A DNA stretch of 64,000 nucleotides from Hymenobacter sp. ISL-91 (lineage in GTDB: Bacteria; Bacteroidota; Bacteroidia; Cytophagales; Hymenobacteraceae). A program made the position numbers and the translations under genes. The stretch's first letter is position 1, and each line of letters opens with the position of its first letter. The notes beneath the pieces were generated by a model. It ran no database searches. It was not told the DNA's origin and worked only from the letters and a program-made list of their open reading frames with translations. The stretch lies in contig NZ_JAGGPS010000009.1 of the NCBI RefSeq assembly GCF_018613725.1, positions 1 to 64,000 on the forward strand. The letters run 5' to 3'. Shown in pieces: positions 8,234 through 17,015 of this stretch.

Positions 8234-9589
8234 CTACATGCCCACGTAGTTCTGCGGCGTGATGGCACGCAGTTCCTGCTTCACGGCGTCGCTTACATCG
8301 AGGCCGTCGACAAACCCGCGGATGGTGTCCTGCGAAATGGCCTCGCCGGTGCGGGTGAGGGCTTTGAGGGCGTTGTAGGGGTCGGGGTAGGCTTCGCGGC
8401 GCAATATGGTTTGCAGCGCCTCGGCCACCACGGCCCAGTTGGCTTCCAGGTCGCGGTGCAGGGCGGCTTCGTCGAGGGCCAGCTTGCCGAGGCCACGCTG
8501 CAACGCCGTGAGGGCGATGAGCGTGTGGCCCAGCGGCACGCCCAGGTTACGCAGCACCGTCGAGTCGGTGAGGTCGCGCTGGAGCCGGCTGATGGGGAGC
8601 TTGGCCGCCAGGTGCTCCAGCACGGCGTTGGCCAGGCCCAGGTTGCCCTCGGCGTTTTCGAAATCGATGGGGTTCACCTTGTGCGGCATGGCCGAGGAGC
8701 CCACTTCGCCGGCCTTTACCGTCTGGCGGAAGTAGCCCATGGCAATGTACTGCCACACGTCGCGGGCCAGGTCGATAAGGATGGTGTTGAGCCGCTTGAG
8801 GCCGTCGCAGAGGGCCGCCAGGTGGTCGTAGTGCTCGATTTGGGTGGTGGGGTGGCTGCGCTTGAGCCCCAGCCGGCTTTCCACGAACTGCTGGGCAAAC
8901 TGGTGCCAGTCGAGGGTGGGGTAGGCGACGTGGTGGGCGTTGAAGTTGCCCGTAGCGCCGCCGAACTTGGCCCCAAACGGCACCTGGCCCAGCAGCTCTA
9001 CCTGGGCATCGAGCCGGGCCACAAACACCTCAATCTCCTTGCCCAGGCGGGTAGGGGAGGCCGGCTGACCGTGGGTGCGGGCCAGCATGGGCACAGCGGC
9101 CCACTCCTGGGCGCGGGTGGCCAGCTGGTTGCGCACGGCGGCGTAGCCGGGTAGCAGCGTGTGCAGCAGGGCGTGTTGCAGGCTTAGCGGAATAGCGGTG
9201 TTGTTGATGTCCTGCGAGGTAAGGCCGAAGTGGATGAATTCCACGAACTCGCCCAGCCCCAACGCCGAAAACCTGTCGCGCAGAAAGTACTCCACGGCCT
9301 TTACATCGTGGTTGGTTACGCGCTCATGGGCTTTCACGGCCTCGGCATCGGTGGCGGTAAAATCGGTGTAAATAGCCCGCAACGACCCAAACGAGGCCGC
9401 ATCTACGCCCGCCAGCTGGGGCAGGGGCAGCTCGGCCAGGGCAATGAAGTACTCTACTTCCACCAGCACGCGGTAGCGAATCAGGGCCAGCTCCGAAAAA
9501 TAGGCCGTTAGCGGGGCCGTCTGGCGGTGGTAGCGGCCATCCAGGGGCGAAACGGCGGTAAGCGGCGTGAGGGTGGCGGTGTCAGGCAT
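8234..9589 (-). CDS. purB: Adenylosuccinate lyase
   Basis: PurB removes fumarate from SAICAR and from adenylosuccinate in purine synthesis. The 451-residue protein carries the fumarase/aspartase-superfamily signature SSAMPHKVNPIDFENAEGN with the catalytic serine loop, the substrate-binding TSQDINNTA stretch and the ARTHGQPASPT motif. It resembles the E. coli-type enzyme in length and signature. ATG 9589 (MPDTATLTPLTAVSPLDGRY) is preferred; the longer frame adds 15 unconserved residues. A -7 element TATATTTG lies 31 bases upstream. Confidence 0.96.
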   Translation of the reverse strand: MPDTATLTPLTAVSPLDGRYHRQTAPLTAYFSELALIRYRVLVEVEYFIALAELPLPQLAGVDAASFGSLRAIYTDFTATDAEAVKAHERVTNHDVKAVEYFLRDRFSALGLGEFVEFIHFGLTSQDINNTAIPLSLQHALLHTLLPGYAAVRNQLATRAQEWAAVPMLARTHGQPASPTRLGKEIEVFVARLDAQVELLGQVPFGAKFGGATGNFNAHHVAYPTLDWHQFAQQFVESRLGLKRSHPTTQIEHYDHLAALCDGLKRLNTILIDLARDVWQYIAMGYFRQTVKAGEVGSSAMPHKVNPIDFENAEGNLGLANAVLEHLAAKLPISRLQRDLTDSTVLRNLGVPLGHTLIALTALQRGLGKLALDEAALHRDLEANWAVVAEALQTILRREAYPDPYNALKALTRTGEAISQDTIRGFVDGLDVSDAVKQELRAITPQNYVGM

Positions 9590-9619
9590 CAGCAAGAAGG
9601 GAAGGAGTGAGTTCGCAGG

Positions 9620-9627
9620 CAAATATA
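9620..9627 (-). promoter_or_regulatory. -7 promoter element of purB
   Basis: Reads TATATTTG on the minus strand, a match to the Bacteroidota TAnnTTTG element, 31 bases before the purB start codon. Confidence 0.5.
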
Positions 9628-9784
9628 CTCTCATCCGTAATCCGGCGTCCGTAACGCCAACAACCTACTTAGCGGATGCTAGCCGGAAATAGTTTCCGGC
9701 CACGCTGTTCACCTTCCGGATGTCGAATTGTCCATAACAGGAGTTTTCGTTCATTTAGGCACTTAGGGCGCAGGGCTTTTTGTT

Positions 9785-9793
9785 TACCTTTGC
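9785..9793 (+). promoter_or_regulatory. -7 promoter element of the GT51 gene
   Basis: TACCTTTGC, a strong match to the Bacteroidota -7 consensus, lies 79 bases before GTG 9873. The longest open frame starts at TTG 9780 and would run through this element, which argues for the later start. Confidence 0.55.
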
Positions 9794-9872
9794 CCTTAAG
9801 CTACTTGGCCGGTGGCGGGTTCGGCCCGTTGCTGGTTCGCCCGGCTCTGGCCTTCCGCTTTCTCCCCGATTC

Positions 9873-12017
9873 GTGCACATCACTCCCGTCATTAAGAAAA
9901 GAATTGGTATCGGCCTGGGCATCCTGGCGGTGCTGCTGCTGGCTGGTTTGGGCCTGTTTCTGGTTAAGCGCCAGCAGTTGCTCGAAGCGGCCCTGGTACG
10001 AGTGAAGGCCAAGGTAGAAGCCAAGTTTCCGGTAACGCTCACGCTGGGTCCGGCCCGATTCACAGACCTGAATACGGTAGAGCTGCGCGGTATCAGTGTA
10101 GTGCCCACGGCCCCGCTAACCGACACGCTGCTGCGCGCCCGCACCGTGCGTGCCTCGCTCAGCGTGCGTAGCCTGTTTGCCGGCCGGCCCGTGTTCAGCA
10201 ACCTCGAAATTGATACCGTGCGCCTCACGGCCCGCCAGACCGCCAACGGAACCGACAACTACTCCTTTCTCTACAAGAAGAAAAAGGGAGAGCCTACCGT
10301 GGTCCGCGACACAACCAAGGGTACTAACTACGGCCTGTTAGCCAATCAGCTGCTCGAAGCCACCTTCGATAATGTGCCCGACGAGGCCGATTTCCGCGAA
10401 TTTCTCATTACCTACGACGCGCCGCGCCACCGCGCCCGCCTCGTAATGCCGCGGCTGGCCATCCAGAGCGGTGAAATTTCGGGCGAGATGACGGCCCTGA
10501 TTGACTCGGTGGAAAACCGGGTGGGCATTACCGGCTCCATCGACGCCGGCAGCTACGAGGTGGACGCCCAGGTGTTCGGGCTCGATAAGCGGCCGGTGGT
10601 GCTGCCTTTTGTGCAGCGCCGCTACGGCGCCCGGGTGCAGTTCGATACCGTTCGCATCAGCCTTTCCGACAAGACTTTCCGGCGCGATGAGCTGCTGCTG
10701 ACCGGCACGGCTTCGGCCGTCAATTTCATTGTTAACCACCCCAAACTGTCCGATCAGGATGTGCGCTTCCCACGCGGGGGCATCGATTTCGTGACCCGGC
10801 TGGGGCAGGCGTCGTTTGCGCTCGAAAAGGGCACCCGGGTGCTGCTCAACCGCATGGAGTTCTTTCCGGAGCTGAGCGTACGCCGCCGGCCGGTGCCCGA
10901 GCGGGTTATCGGCAAGAGCATCAATGGCCTGACCAGCCGCAGCCAGGCGCTGGCTGGGATGGTGGTGAACCTGGATGTAGCGTCATCGGAAACCAAGGCC
11001 AACGACTTTTTCGAGGCCCTGCCCGAGGGCATGTTTGAAACCCTGGAAGGCACCCGTGCCGAGGGCACGCTGCAGTACAAGCTGCACGCCGCCCTCGACA
11101 TGAACCAGGTAGATAGCCTGGAGTTCGATTCGAGCCTGCGGGCTACCAAATTCCGCATCACCCGCTTCGGGCGCGAAAACCTCAACAAGCTCAACGAGTC
11201 GTTCCGCTACACGGCCTACAACGACAAGGGCGACTCGGTGAAGGTGTTTACCGTGGGCCCCGAAAACCCTGAATTCACGCCTTATAACCAGGTTTCCGAT
11301 TACCTGAAGTACGCCATCATGACGGCCGAAGACCCGCGTTTCATGACCCACCGCGGGTTTATGGAGAAGGCCTTTGTGAAGTCGGCCATCCAGAACCTGA
11401 AGGAGCGGCGCTTCGCCCGCGGCGGCAGTACCCTCTCGATGCAGCTGGTGAAAAACGTGTTCCTGACCCGCAAGAAAACCATTGTACGCAAGGTCGAGGA
11501 GGCGCTTATCGTCTGGATTATTGAGAATACCCGGCTGGCCAGCAAGCAGCGGATGCTGGAAGTGTACCTGAACATCATCGAGTGGGGCCCGAAAATTTAC
11601 GGTGTGCACGAGGCAGCCGAGTTTTACTTCGACAAGTCGCCCGCCAACCTCAATCTGTCCGAAAGCCTGTATCTGGCCAGCATTATTCCGAGCCCGAAGC
11701 GCTTTAGGGCCGGCTTCAACCAGTACGGCGACCTGCGCAGTTCGTCGCGTTATTTCCGCCGCCTGATTGCCCAGCTGATGGCCCGTCGGGGGTACATTTC
11801 GGAGAGTGAGGCAGAAAGTGTGGGCGGCCTGAGTTTCAGCGGGCGTGGCCTGCAGGCCATGAACTTTAGCGCCCGTCCCGATACCACCCGCCTGTCTCTG
11901 GCTCCCGACTCGACCCGATTCGACGAACCCATCGACCTGCTCGACTTGCTCGGCACCGATGTGCCCGTCAGCCAGGAGGTTCCGGCAGGCACGGCCGTTC
12001 CACCGAAGCCGGAGTAG
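9873..12017 (+). CDS. GT51 peptidoglycan glycosyltransferase with AsmA-like N-terminal region
   Basis: A protein of about 714 residues. A membrane anchor (GIGLGILAVLLLAGLGLFLV) is followed by some 430 residues resembling the AsmA/DUF748 beta-rich region, which may act between membranes. The C-terminal part is a GT51 transglycosylase that polymerises lipid II: AEDPRFMTHRGF with the catalytic glutamate at about 486, then RGGSTLSMQLVKN, RKVEEALIVW and EVYLNIIEWG. The second motif reads STLSMQL where class A PBPs usually have STITQQL. No transpeptidase domain follows, so it is monofunctional. GTG 9873 is chosen because the upstream part of the frame contains the promoter. Confidence 0.85.
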   Translation: MHITPVIKKRIGIGLGILAVLLLAGLGLFLVKRQQLLEAALVRVKAKVEAKFPVTLTLGPARFTDLNTVELRGISVVPTAPLTDTLLRARTVRASLSVRSLFAGRPVFSNLEIDTVRLTARQTANGTDNYSFLYKKKKGEPTVVRDTTKGTNYGLLANQLLEATFDNVPDEADFREFLITYDAPRHRARLVMPRLAIQSGEISGEMTALIDSVENRVGITGSIDAGSYEVDAQVFGLDKRPVVLPFVQRRYGARVQFDTVRISLSDKTFRRDELLLTGTASAVNFIVNHPKLSDQDVRFPRGGIDFVTRLGQASFALEKGTRVLLNRMEFFPELSVRRRPVPERVIGKSINGLTSRSQALAGMVVNLDVASSETKANDFFEALPEGMFETLEGTRAEGTLQYKLHAALDMNQVDSLEFDSSLRATKFRITRFGRENLNKLNESFRYTAYNDKGDSVKVFTVGPENPEFTPYNQVSDYLKYAIMTAEDPRFMTHRGFMEKAFVKSAIQNLKERRFARGGSTLSMQLVKNVFLTRKKTIVRKVEEALIVWIIENTRLASKQRMLEVYLNIIEWGPKIYGVHEAAEFYFDKSPANLNLSESLYLASIIPSPKRFRAGFNQYGDLRSSSRYFRRLIAQLMARRGYISESEAESVGGLSFSGRGLQAMNFSARPDTTRLSLAPDSTRFDEPIDLLDLLGTDVPVSQEVPAGTAVPPKPE

Positions 12018-12093
12018 CAGGAGGGGTGATTTCCTGTAATCTGTGGTTCATTCCTGCCTCTATTGCGCCCTAGCTCAAGGCGCAGTGGCCGAC

Positions 12094-12203
12094 GTAGGAG
12101 CGGGGCTTGTCCCCGCCCGCCGTTAGAACAATTCGTTGGATGACTTCTTAGCTGCCTGGCAAAGCAAGTAGTAACGGCAGACGGGAACAAGCCCCGCCCC
12201 TAT
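12094..12203. repeat. Long inverted repeat, family 2 (copy a)
   Basis: The arms start with a GCGGGGCTTGTCCCC-type sequence and end with GCCGTTA; the right arm at about 12171-12203 is an imperfect complement over roughly 32 bases. The same arm sequence recurs at 29317-29346. Confidence 0.75.
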
Positions 12204-12222
12204 ATCGGTCACTGCCGAGCAA

Positions 12223-12315
12223 CCTACCCAGCAATAGCAAAAGCCCCAGTGAGGCGACACCCATTGTTCAACGAATGGTGTCACCCCACTGGGGCTTTTG
12301 CTATTCTTGGGTAGG
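12223..12315. repeat. Long inverted repeat, family 1 (diverged copy b)
   Basis: A hairpin with arms of about 42 bases, beginning CCTACCCA and ending GGGTAGG, with a few mismatches. The centre carries AAAGCCCCAGTGAGGCGACA, a variant of the family 1 inner arm. It lies between the converging GT51 and terC genes and could also terminate transcription. The 120 bases after it, up to terC, contain nothing I recognise. Confidence 0.75.
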
Positions 12316-12437
12316 CTGATGCTACTGATATGGCGCGGATCTGTAGCAGGCTAACCCAAATGGTCCTTAGTCCAAGCTATCTGAATCGTTGATTGGCGGC
12401 GGCCGATGTGCCCTACTGGGGTTTGACCAGCGCACAG

Positions 12438-13385
12438 CTACTCGCCTGTTGTCTTGCTTTCCTGCGCAACAGGTTTCGGGAACAGCAACGACAGAACCAC
12501 CGACATGACCAGAATGAACCCCACCGTGCCCAGCGACCAGCCCATCGAGACATGCACGTCGAATCCTTCTGCGAGCAGCTTGCCACCGATAAACACCAGG
12601 ATAAGTGCCAGCCCGTAGTGCAGGTAATGAAACAGGCGCATCAGGCCTTCGAGGGCGAAATACAGCGCCCGCAGGCCCAGTAACGCAAACACGTTGCTGG
12701 TGTACACGATAAATGTGTCGCGCGAGACGGCCAGAATAGCCGGTATGGAGTCGGCGGCAAAAATCACGTCGGTGGTTTCCACCATCACCAGCACCACCAG
12801 CAGGGGCGTGGCGAACAGGACGCCGTCTTTGCGCACGAAAAAATTGCCGCCGTGCAGCTGGCTGGTGATGGGCAAATGGCGACTCAGGAACTTGACTATT
12901 GGATTATTGTCGGGGTCTATTTCGGGCTCGGAGCCACTGGTAGCCATTTTGATACCTGTATACACCAGGAAGGCCCCGAGCACATACATGAGGAAATGGA
13001 ACTTGGCCAGCAGCGCCGCCCCCACCAGAATAAATACTGCACGCAGCACCAGGGCCCCGATAATTCCCCAGAACAGGATTTTATGCTGGTATTGCGCCGG
13101 CACCTTGAAATAGGTGAAAATCAGTAGAAATACGAACAGGTTGTCAACGCTCAGCGACTTCTCGATGAGGTAGCCCGTTAGAAACTCCAGCGCCGCGGCT
13201 TTACCCAACCACTGGTAAACCAGATAGTTGAAGCCCAGCGAAAGCGCAATCCAGAAAGCGCTCCAGCTCAAGGCTTCGCGCATACTCACAACGTGGTCTT
13301 TGCGGTTGAAAACGAGCAGGTCGAGCAACAGCAGGGCGAGCACAACTACGTTGAAGCCAACCCAGAACAGCGGGGAAATTTCCAT
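12438..13385 (-). CDS. TerC/Alx family membrane protein
   Basis: A 315-residue integral membrane protein with about eight hydrophobic helices. It has the TerC signatures EKSLSVDNLFVFLLIF and VETTDVIFAADSIPAILA, whose acidic residues within helices are thought to handle metal ions. Alx and other TerC proteins export manganese or act in tellurium and pH stress. ATG 13385 is used; an in-frame TTG nine bases upstream is less likely. It stands alone, between a repeat cluster and a glycosyltransferase. No yybP-ykoY-like riboswitch could be made out in the short leader. Confidence 0.9.
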   Translation of the reverse strand: MEISPLFWVGFNVVVLALLLLDLLVFNRKDHVVSMREALSWSAFWIALSLGFNYLVYQWLGKAAALEFLTGYLIEKSLSVDNLFVFLLIFTYFKVPAQYQHKILFWGIIGALVLRAVFILVGAALLAKFHFLMYVLGAFLVYTGIKMATSGSEPEIDPDNNPIVKFLSRHLPITSQLHGGNFFVRKDGVLFATPLLVVLVMVETTDVIFAADSIPAILAVSRDTFIVYTSNVFALLGLRALYFALEGLMRLFHYLHYGLALILVFIGGKLLAEGFDVHVSMGWSLGTVGFILVMSVVLSLLFPKPVAQESKTTGE

Positions 13386-13457
13386 TAGTGGCAAGATACG
13401 CGGCCGCCGCCAAAAGGCCGGGCCGGGGCATAACGGTTAGGCGGTTGTCTGGTGCGT

Positions 13458-14264
13458 TTACGAGTCGGTGGGGCCGGCCGTGGCAGCCGTCGTCAGGGGG
13501 CTGGGTTGGTGGGCAGGGCTGGTAGCCGCCGCCGTACGGTCGAAGCGGCGAAACAGGCTACTGAGTTTCATTTGTACTACGCCAAAAAAGGCTTCTTTGA
13601 AGATGCCTTTACTCATCTTGGACGTGCCCCGGGTGCGGTCGGTAAATACAATCGGTACTTCCTTGAGCCGGAATCCATACTTATGGGCCAGCCACTTCAT
13701 CTCAATCTGGAAAGCATAACCCACAAACCGGATTCGCTCGCGCATAATTACCCGCAGCACCGGGGCCGTGTAGCACTTGAAGCCGGCCGTAGCATCCATG
13801 ATGGGCATACGCGTTACTAAGCGCACATAGGCCGACGCGAAATACGACATCAATACCCGGCTCATGGGCCAGTTTACTACATTCACCCCCTCAATGTAGC
13901 GCGAGCCGATGGCCAGGTCGTAGCCCTGGGTGGCGCAGGCATCGTAGAGGCGCGTCAGGTCCTCGGGGTTGTGCGAGAAGTCGGCGTCCATTTCGAACAC
14001 ATACTCGTAGCCGCGAGCCAGGGCCCAGCGGAAACCGTGCAGGTACGCCGTGCCCAGCCCCATTTTGCCGCTACGCTCCTCTAAAAACAGCCGCTCCGGA
14101 AACTCCGCCATCAGCTCGCGCACAATGGCAGCCGTGCCGTCGGGCGAGCCATCGTCGATGATGAGCACGTCGAACGGCTGGGGCAGCGAGAATACCTTAC
14201 GGATAATCAATTCCGCGTTTTCTCGCTCGTTGTAGGTTGGTATCAGAACGAGGCCGTCAGTCAT
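13458..14264 (-). CDS. Dpm1-like polyprenol-phosphate sugar transferase (GT2)
   Basis: A 268-residue GT2 enzyme of the dolichol/polyprenol-phosphate mannose synthase type. It shows LVLIPTYNERENAELI, DDGSPDGTA, the DADFSHNPEDL metal-binding motif, GSRYIEGVNVVNWP and the FKCYTAPVLR acceptor region. Unlike the GT2 at 3538 it has no C-terminal membrane helices, and its tail is a Ser/Thr/Ala/Pro-rich low-complexity stretch. It probably transfers mannose or another sugar from a nucleotide donor to undecaprenyl phosphate at the inner membrane. On the minus strand TACCTTTAC lies directly before the start codon. Confidence 0.9.
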   Translation of the reverse strand: MTDGLVLIPTYNERENAELIIRKVFSLPQPFDVLIIDDGSPDGTAAIVRELMAEFPERLFLEERSGKMGLGTAYLHGFRWALARGYEYVFEMDADFSHNPEDLTRLYDACATQGYDLAIGSRYIEGVNVVNWPMSRVLMSYFASAYVRLVTRMPIMDATAGFKCYTAPVLRVIMRERIRFVGYAFQIEMKWLAHKYGFRLKEVPIVFTDRTRGTSKMSKGIFKEAFFGVVQMKLSSLFRRFDRTAAATSPAHQPSPLTTAATAGPTDS

Positions 14265-14545
14265 TGCCGTAAAGGTAAAATTTTGCGCGAGGAGCGGGGC
14301 CGCCGAACGAAATACGGCTGCCGACAGCGCAAGTGATGAGGCAAAAGGCCGGCAAGCTGTCCGAAAGATGCGCCTGGCCCGCCGCGGGTTGCTTGTCGCA
14401 GGCCAGATAACCGCTCTGCGGCCTGTGGGTTCAGCGAATATAGGGTTTCGGCGCTTGTTGCCGTTGGGTTGATCTGAGGTCTAATGAAACCCGGTGCCAC
14501 GCCCTCGAACCGTTATACCTGGCCCGGCAGCTGACCACCCCGAGC

Positions 14546-15880
14546 CTACCGGACCGCCGCCAGCGTGGCGGCCAGCTGCCGGGCATGGCGCACGCAGTCG
14601 GGCACGCCGGCGCCTGCCCGCCAGTTGGCTGTGGCATACAGGCCCTGGGCCTGCAAGGCATCGGCGGCGGCGTGAGCGGGCACAATACGGGCATCGAACT
14701 GCGGGATGGCACGGGGCCAGAAATAGCGGTGCTGCCAGACGGGCGCCGCCCCGGCTTTCAACCCATAAAAGCGGCTAAGCTCGGCATGTACGGCCGCCAA
14801 CTGCTCGGCGGCGGGCTCCAGGGCCTGGGGCTCGTACTGGGTGCCGCCCACAAACGTGGTGAACAGTACCTGTCCGGCCGGGGCGCGGTTGGTAAAAAGC
14901 GAGCTGGTCCAGATGCTGCCGGCTGCGTAGGGCTGCTCGGCCTTGGGGTGCAGGGCCCCAAAACCATTGAGCGGATGGCCCACATCGGCGCGCTGGTAGG
15001 CGGTGTACACAGCGGCCATAGGCGGGTAGTACACGGCGGCCAGCGCGGCGGCCTGCTCCGGAAACTGCTCGGCCAGCAGCGGCGCGGCGGCGTAGGTGGG
15101 CAGGGCCAGCACCACCTGCTTGTACAGGCGCGGCGCGGGGCCGGCAGTGGTTTCCAGCTCCCAGCGGCCGTCGTCGTTGTGGCGGTGCAGGCGGGTGGCG
15201 GCCTGCCCGAAATGGGCCCGGCGCAGCTTGGCGGCCAGCGTGGCGGGCAGCGTTTGGAGGCCCCCGGCCAGCGACACCACGCGGCGGCGGCCGGCTTTGC
15301 TTTTTCCCTGCATCAGCCCGCGCAGCACCGAGCCGTGCTGCTGCTCCAGGGCGGCCAGTTGCGGGAAGGTTTTGTGGAGCAGCAGCTGCGAAGGATCACC
15401 GGCGTAGATGCCTGAAATGAAGGGGTTGAGCGCATACTCGACTACCTCGGGGCCAAAGCGCCGGGTGAAAAACGCGCTTAGCGTTTCCAGTTCGTTTACG
15501 GGCTCCGGCTTGCGAAACAGCTCCCGCACAATATAGTAGCGGCCCTTCAGGCTGAAAAACTTGCTGGTGAGCAGGCCGGGCGGGGTGCCGGGCAACGGTT
15601 GGTAGGCGCCGCCACGCAGCACGTAGCGGTTCTGGCTCACGGCGGCCGCATCCTCAATTTTATCGTTCAGCCCCAGCTCGCTCAGCAGGGCCGCCAGCTC
15701 GTCGGAGAGCTGCAGCGAGTTGGGTCCCACTTCGAGCAGGTAGCCGCCGTGCTGTTCCGAGCAGATGGTGCCGCCCGGCCGCGTACTGGCCTCAAACAGG
15801 TCGTAATCAATACCCGCCCGCTGCAGCCCCCAGGCCAGTGTAAGGCCCGAAATACCCCCGCCGATAATTGCAATAGCCAT
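14546..15880 (-). CDS. hemG: Oxygen-dependent protoporphyrinogen oxidase (HemY type)
   Basis: A 444-residue flavoprotein that oxidises protoporphyrinogen IX to protoporphyrin IX, the step before iron insertion into haem. The N-terminus IAIIGGGISGLTLAWGLQRA is the FAD dinucleotide-binding fold, followed by RPGGTICSEQHGGYLLEVGP, typical of the HemY-type oxidase. The C-terminal FAD motif reads GLYATANWRAGAGVPDCV. No other haem gene is nearby. A strong -7 element lies 46 bases upstream. The symbol follows current use for this class; hemY is the older name. Confidence 0.92.
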   Translation of the reverse strand: MAIAIIGGGISGLTLAWGLQRAGIDYDLFEASTRPGGTICSEQHGGYLLEVGPNSLQLSDELAALLSELGLNDKIEDAAAVSQNRYVLRGGAYQPLPGTPPGLLTSKFFSLKGRYYIVRELFRKPEPVNELETLSAFFTRRFGPEVVEYALNPFISGIYAGDPSQLLLHKTFPQLAALEQQHGSVLRGLMQGKSKAGRRRVVSLAGGLQTLPATLAAKLRRAHFGQAATRLHRHNDDGRWELETTAGPAPRLYKQVVLALPTYAAAPLLAEQFPEQAAALAAVYYPPMAAVYTAYQRADVGHPLNGFGALHPKAEQPYAAGSIWTSSLFTNRAPAGQVLFTTFVGGTQYEPQALEPAAEQLAAVHAELSRFYGLKAGAAPVWQHRYFWPRAIPQFDARIVPAHAAADALQAQGLYATANWRAGAGVPDCVRHARQLAATLAAVR

Positions 15881-15925
15881 TTTCGATATGCTGATTATTT
15901 GGTGTGCCGCTGTGCTGATGCCCGG

Positions 15926-15934
15926 GCAAAGATA
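15926..15934 (-). promoter_or_regulatory. -7 promoter element of hemG
   Basis: Reads TATCTTTGC on the minus strand, a full match to the Bacteroidota -7 consensus, 46 bases before the hemG start. Confidence 0.6.
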
Positions 15935-16047
15935 CGGCCCTGCTTGGCGAGGTGAACAGTGAGCCCCCCGCCAGCGCGGCCGTAGGAGCGACTAGTTCGA
16001 CCAGCACCAGATCCTGTGGTGCGCTGCCGTTCGAGAAAACACGCTTC

Positions 16048-16056
16048 TATCTTTGC
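16048..16056 (+). promoter_or_regulatory. -7 promoter element of the GmhB-like gene
   Basis: TATCTTTGC, 24 bases before ATG 16080. It contains the TTG (16053) at which the longest open frame would begin, so that upstream start can be discarded. Confidence 0.6.
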
Positions 16057-16079
16057 CTGCGCATCAGCTCAACAACCTC

Positions 16080-16610
16080 ATGAACAAAGCCGTTTTTCTG
16101 GACCGCGACGGAGTGCTTAACCGCGAAATCGGGACGTATGTATGGGAGCCGAGCCGTTTTGAGGTGCTGCCGGGGGTGCCCGAGAGTCTGGCCCGACTAA
16201 AGGCCGCCGGTTACCTCCTGATTGTGGTAACCAACCAGGCGGGTATTGCCCGTGACCTCTACACGGCGGCCGATGTGCAGGCCTGCCACGCCAAGCTGCA
16301 GCAGGCCGTGGGCGGACTTATCGACGCCCTGTACTTCGCCCCCGGCCACCCCAGCGTGTCGGAGAGCCTGCGCCGCAAGCCCGATTCGCTGATGCTGGAA
16401 CAGGCGCTGGCGCGTTTCGGGCTCGATGCGGCTCGCTGCTGGCTGGTGGGCGACCGGCTTCGCGACATGGCTGCTGCCGAAAAAGCAGGCGTACGCGGCT
16501 TGCTGGTGGGCCCCGACGAGCCGGCCGGCTACACCCCCCGCACCGCCGACCTGCCCACCGCCACCGATTTTATACTGGCTGCTGACGCGGCAGTAGTAGT
16601 AGCCCAATAA
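16080..16610 (+). CDS. HAD-IIIA phosphatase, GmhB-like
   Basis: A 176-residue HAD-superfamily phosphatase resembling D-glycero-D-manno-heptose 1,7-bisphosphate 7-phosphatase, which acts in ADP-heptose synthesis for LPS. It begins MNKAVFLDRDGVLNREIG with the nucleophile and general-acid aspartates, has motif II VVTNQAGIARD and motif III GDRLRDMAAAEKAG. The zinc loop that GmhB proteins carry (CxH...CxC) reads APGHPSVSESLRRKPDS here and lacks all the cysteines, so a zinc-free variant or a different sugar phosphate is possible. A GT9 heptosyltransferase-like gene lies 9 kb away. Confidence 0.82.
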   Translation: MNKAVFLDRDGVLNREIGTYVWEPSRFEVLPGVPESLARLKAAGYLLIVVTNQAGIARDLYTAADVQACHAKLQQAVGGLIDALYFAPGHPSVSESLRRKPDSLMLEQALARFGLDAARCWLVGDRLRDMAAAEKAGVRGLLVGPDEPAGYTPRTADLPTATDFILAADAAVVVAQ

Positions 16611-16680
16611 AGCAACCGGCCGCCGACGTTCTGCGGTGGCAGAAGCCGGCGGCCGGGCGAGGCAGCTGCGGAGCGAACTG

Positions 16681-16839
16681 TTACGGCTGACCGGAGGCAG
16701 CGGCCGCGCTGGCCAGCCAGGGCGCCACTGGGGTAGCCTGGTGCGAAGCAGGCTTTACCGAAGTGAAGGCGGGGCACTGCGTACGGCAGGATATGGCTCC
16801 GAAGGACAGGAAGAGTCCGAAAATAAGAAGCTTTTTCAT
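16681..16839 (-). CDS. Small lipoprotein, paralogue 1
   Basis: A 52-residue protein too short for usual gene calling. It starts MKKLLIFGLFLSFGAISC, a lysine-rich signal peptide ending in a lipobox with the lipid-bearing Cys at 18. The mature part is RTQCPAFTSVKPASHQ followed by an Ala/Pro-rich tail. The neighbour at 17016 has the same length and the same Cys18, and both place CPA at 22-24 of this protein (23-26 in the other) followed by a lysine. The reading frame is intact and the signal is clear. Function is unknown. Confidence 0.65.
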   Translation of the reverse strand: MKKLLIFGLFLSFGAISCRTQCPAFTSVKPASHQATPVAPWLASAAAASGQP

Positions 16840-17015
16840 GGCAAAATGCTAACTGGATGGTAGAGGGTGGGTGCTAAGCGCAACGCTTGCAGCTCCCAAA
16901 CGATTCAATTGCCACCAAATTGCCCTGTTAGCCAAAAGTATCTACCCGCCGTAATGCAAAAACGCCTTCCCGGATAGAGAAGACGTTTTAAAGGCGTGAG
17001 GCCGAAGCGGGGCCG

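Noticed and set aside
8195..9154. Long plus-strand open frame antisense to purB
   Set aside because: High-GC shadow of purB; its translation has no domain while the minus strand encodes a full adenylosuccinate lyase.
12316..12437. Manganese (yybP-ykoY) riboswitch for terC
   Set aside because: This lies downstream of terC, and the true leader (13386-13457) is too short and lacks the motif.
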